Source: Terebella lapidaria (lineage: Eukaryota; Annelida; Polychaeta; Terebellida; Terebellidae). From it: a stretch of 64,000 nucleotides of DNA. Within the stretch, counting starts at the first letter, position 1. Each line of letters starts with the position of its first letter. Position numbers and translations under genes: made by a program. The notes under the pieces are model-generated. The model was not told the DNA's origin and ran no database searches. It worked only from the letters and a program-made list of their open reading frames with translations. Shown here piece by piece: positions 60,567 to 64,000 of this stretch. The stretch spans positions 5,865,667 through 5,929,666 of the forward strand of contig OX424568.1 of the NCBI GenBank assembly GCA_949152475.1, read 5' to 3'.

Positions 60567-63500
60567 CTGCATAATTCCGATTAATTAAGGGTCGTCCAAG
60601 TTGGAAGGTGAAAATCAAAAGCGGACCCGAGCTTTGCCATTGTGCGACACCCCGAGCAAAAATGTACCGGGTATTTTATTGTGTCAGTTCATAAAGTTTG
60701 CTGGTATGTTGATTCAGGCAATTCATGTAGTAGAGTCATTGGTGAAGTAGAAGCTCGCATAGTTGATGAAGTCAAGGATAGAAGACTTCTTATACATTTG
60801 GCTTGAGTTTTGAATAGCAGCAAAAATGTCTTGTTGAATTCATAGTCTATATGAACGCGCCCAAGATTGTTGGTAATTTGCTGTTTGTAGTTGCACCAGT
60901 TGTCTCAATTTCTTATATTTCAAAGTTACATTTCTATTGAATGTGTCTCTTTGGAGATGAATTCATTCAGTCCAATCGCCACTAGAGGACGGTGCAGTAT
61001 TTCACGAGCTGTGAAAAAGATACGACCCAGTACGGGTCTAGTTTAGGGAGTCAACGGACCAGAAAACCCGAGCGACTCCCACAATACATTTGGTGATGGT
61101 ATCTCTGAGGTTAGGATCAAACCTCCCCGTTTTTTAAAGAACGCTATCAGTGTCGCGATCTTAATTGTTTACACCAGAAGCGAGATTGTATCTGGGCTGT
61201 TCACATCTCGCTGAGGGGACTGTCTTCCAATCGCTTTGTTTCTTATCGTCTTGTTCAATCGGCAAGGAAACAAATTCCGAGTCAATGGCTGAATGCTGAT
61301 CACATCTAAAGTGAAACTTTTTTTATGCTGAGGACTTTTTCACCATATGCTTTGATGAAATAACGTAGAATGGGCCGCATTGAGCGAAATATAATTGCTT
61401 GCTTGTAAAAGGCGAGTTTTTGTTTCAAATTGCTGTACGGAACACAAATTAAATTATTGGTATTTGTGTTGAGAAACAGTTGTCACTCGATACGTTATTT
61501 CCCACAATGTAATTCAGCAAGTTGTTGACAAAAGTTTACTCGGCTACTACTTTTAAAAGATCCTCGTCAAGTACTTGGCTTTTACAACGTCTCGAATATG
61601 TCCAGAGTAACCAATCATTAAGGGGAGGAAGAATCTGATAAAAAAGGGGGTTATGTGTGATCAATGCCGGGGCAATGTAACTTGACAACCTAAAATTAGG
61701 GGACAAATTAAGCGGTATTCCCTTTGTGTCAGTGTCTATGTTAAATCGGTGCTCTCTGAGAACCCACTGATAGTTTTTGAATGAGCTCTCGTTGAAAATG
61801 GAGACTGGCGTTATTTCGAAAAGATGTCTATTTCCTGAAAAAAATAACGACAGGTTTTGACGACGATAGACCCTGAATTGGGGGGGACGATGATTTAATG
61901 AGGTTCGGAGCTGCAATTTTTTCCCCATTCAACAAATTTCCCAGACGTTTGTATCTGTATGAGGACGTTCTCGTCGCATCGTGCTCGACAATCGCCGAGA
62001 GAGAAAAATGGGGATTTTTTTCTCTATTATAAGCTATATAAACAGACCGAGTCTATCCACATGTTGAAATCAAACACGAGGGTCCACCATAAGCAGTGAT
62101 ATTCGCTTGCTCTCCATGCACGTTAGAGAGGGGGCAATAGATGGACAGAATGTATAGTGACCCTACAGCCTCCTAGGTGTGACACCCCTATTGTATGCAG
62201 GCTGATAGCCACATTGTCATTTCTCTGGTAAACTTTCCAATAACCAACCTGTATCGTAATGCACTCGAGAGCTCTCCACAATTCCCCACATGTTCATTTG
62301 GAGAGATTTCAATGCACGTAAGAAAAAAAAACTTACAATATATGCATGCCATTGCATTACATGTAATTGAACATTTATTGCACATGCAGTCCGATTTTTG
62401 TCACATTTACAGACATAGAAACAAATAAAGAAAATTCAGAAAAGTAGCCCAAATTACCATCAAATGACTTGTCAAATGAATTGAATTGAATTTTTCTTAA
62501 ATGTTCTTTGAACATCCATCTTGAAGCTGGGAATTCTGATAAAATTCTGCAGGTTATGTTCTATGTGAATAAAATGACCATTAGTATAATAGTGATTCTA
62601 GTAATTATCGCGATGCTACTAAATTTTCCTGCATAATCTCTTCCCCTTGTAGTAGAAAATGTCAATCCATCAATCAAATATATTCCGCTTATCTATAATA
62701 CACGTACAAAAAAACTTGAATAGCCGGGTCACCACATAGCTTGGTATAGCTTTCTTCCTGTGTTGCCCTGAAAAAAAAACGAACTGAAGAATTTCTGATG
62801 AAATTAAATCTAAATTAAAAACATAACAATAATAATAATAGATACCACTAAATGATAATAAATCCAGAAAATGAAAATGAATTCGACCAAGACTGGCCAT
62901 TCGCTGCTTGAGTTCAGACAACCTGGCTGCGATCCGCACAAACAGCAGATGACCGACCTTTGAACCTTTGTCAGTCGCTGGTAGTCTGCCTTCCGTCTGT
63001 TCCAGGGAAGACTTTCCAGCTGGGGTCACGCTTGAGGTTGTGACTTTGTCCCTGTACCCAAATAGGGCCCGCAAGTCAGGGACACAGATGTCCGGTATTT
63101 TGATTGACCGATGTGTTCAAAGGCCAAGTGTCCTAATCAAAAAGATGAATTGTGTCCTTTTTCTCGACCCTTCCGTGACGTCCCCAAGCGTATGATTCTA
63201 GGCTCTTGCACGCATTTTTGTATGTTTCGAGTTTTTGATTAATTATCAAAACGAAAATATAGCAAATGATTAGGCCAATATAATCAACAATTTGCAGCAA
63301 AATAAAAAAAAAAACACCATTGGAAAAGACAGAACTCCGTTGTACTCAATGCTAACCAAAGTAATTAACATGGGGGTATATTCCCAGTATATCTGTTTGA
63401 TGTAACTAATAATGAACAGGGGAACATTTGCTGTAAGGAATCTTGGACGTTTGAAGTCAATATTTGTATTTTAGTCTCTGTGGGGTTCCCACGACTTGTT

Positions 63501-64000
63501 GTAAAACAAACCCATCAGCGAAGTCTTCGTTTTATTGACATCACCGCTGTTTAATTACCTCCTTGTTGGTGAAAAACATTGTACTTTAAATGGACACCAG
63601 AAATCGCCTAAACACCTCCAATAAAAAGAGACGTTTAACACTCAGCTTGACATGTTCCCATGCGAGTCAAAGTCATTTCTGAAGAACGTTCGTCTTGAAA
63701 TTACCATTTCAAATGTCTCTAGAGCCCGCAGAAATTCAATCTTTTCAGGAATTGTCTTTTTCTCGAGTTCCGTTTCCCAGCATGCCGGTGTATTATTCTA
63801 AGTTACACTGACTCAATGAGTTTATGGCCTCTTCGTCGAAATTACAGAATTTTCGTGTGAAAACTATTCGAATTCCACTCAATGTGGAACTCTCTATACC
63901 TCGGTAAAAGTCCTCTCGTACATCACAGCGATGGAGGTGTTTGGACTACCATGTTTTTACGATGTTTAACCCGTGGCAATCACAAGTCACAGTATGAATT

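Noticed and set aside
61536-61928. 130-residue minus-strand open frame
   Set aside because: No recognisable motif, no splice or neighbour support, and AT-rich residue composition; probably chance.
62670-63074. 134-residue minus-strand open frame
   Set aside because: Part of it (VGHLLFVRIAARLSELKQRM) looks protein-like, but the rest reads through low-complexity TAT repeats, and no exon structure or family could be supported.

Overview
This window is nuclear DNA from an invertebrate animal. Its genes are split by short GT-AG introns, and about half of the sequence is non-coding repeat. Five protein genes can be read exon by exon, and in each the intron phases agree and give a continuous frame. 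A beta-class carbonic anhydrase excludes a vertebrate. The repeat style (long elements with end hairpins and ~134-145 bp tandem cores, like bivalve 'pearl' or Drosophila DINE-1 elements) suggests a marine invertebrate, perhaps a mollusc or another lophotrochozoan. I cannot name the species.

Layout. 1-2,000: two inverted-repeat elements upstream of the first gene. 2,012-5,741 (+): importin subunit alpha of the KPNA3/KPNA4 class, first coding exon not found. 7,738-9,054 (-): complete beta-carbonic anhydrase. 9,200-17,500: a nest of MITEs, foldback elements and hairpin-ended repeats with no gene. 18,588-19,803 (-): a 5'-truncated LINE. 20,194-22,869 (+): complete UBAC2, an ER rhomboid-like pseudoprotease with a UBA domain. 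25,121-28,064 (-): complete PLEKHB (evectin) gene. 29,640-34,940: an old, broken Ty3/gypsy-like element with two LINE fragments inside it. 35,000-41,000: small hairpin and duplicated repeats. 41,195-51,116 (+): complete ARHGEF7 (beta-PIX) in 17 coding exons. 52,343-55,003: a hairpin-ended element with about 12 tandem ~134-bp units. 55,000-64,000: two MITEs, two weak candidate exons and otherwise nothing I can recognise.

The five host genes are separate transcription units and not one pathway: nuclear import, CO2 hydration, ER quality control, endosomal membrane traffic and Rac/Cdc42 signalling. Two neighbouring pairs are convergent (importin alpha with carbonic anhydrase; UBAC2 with PLEKHB), and their opposing poly(A) signals lie only about 30 bp apart. 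From memory, the human relatives KPNA3, UBAC2 and ARHGEF7 all lie on chromosome 13q, so part of this gene set may be an old bilaterian linkage.

The most unusual signals are in the repeats. They include a 58-bp perfect palindrome flanked by a 9-bp direct repeat, with a 60-bp relative 10.7 kb away; tandem arrays whose every unit packs several nuclear-receptor half sites (DR1 plus extended half sites); a foldback element whose pre-insertion site survives in a second copy of its host repeat; and a GC-AG intron in the importin gene. I see no CRISPR array, operon or prokaryotic system.
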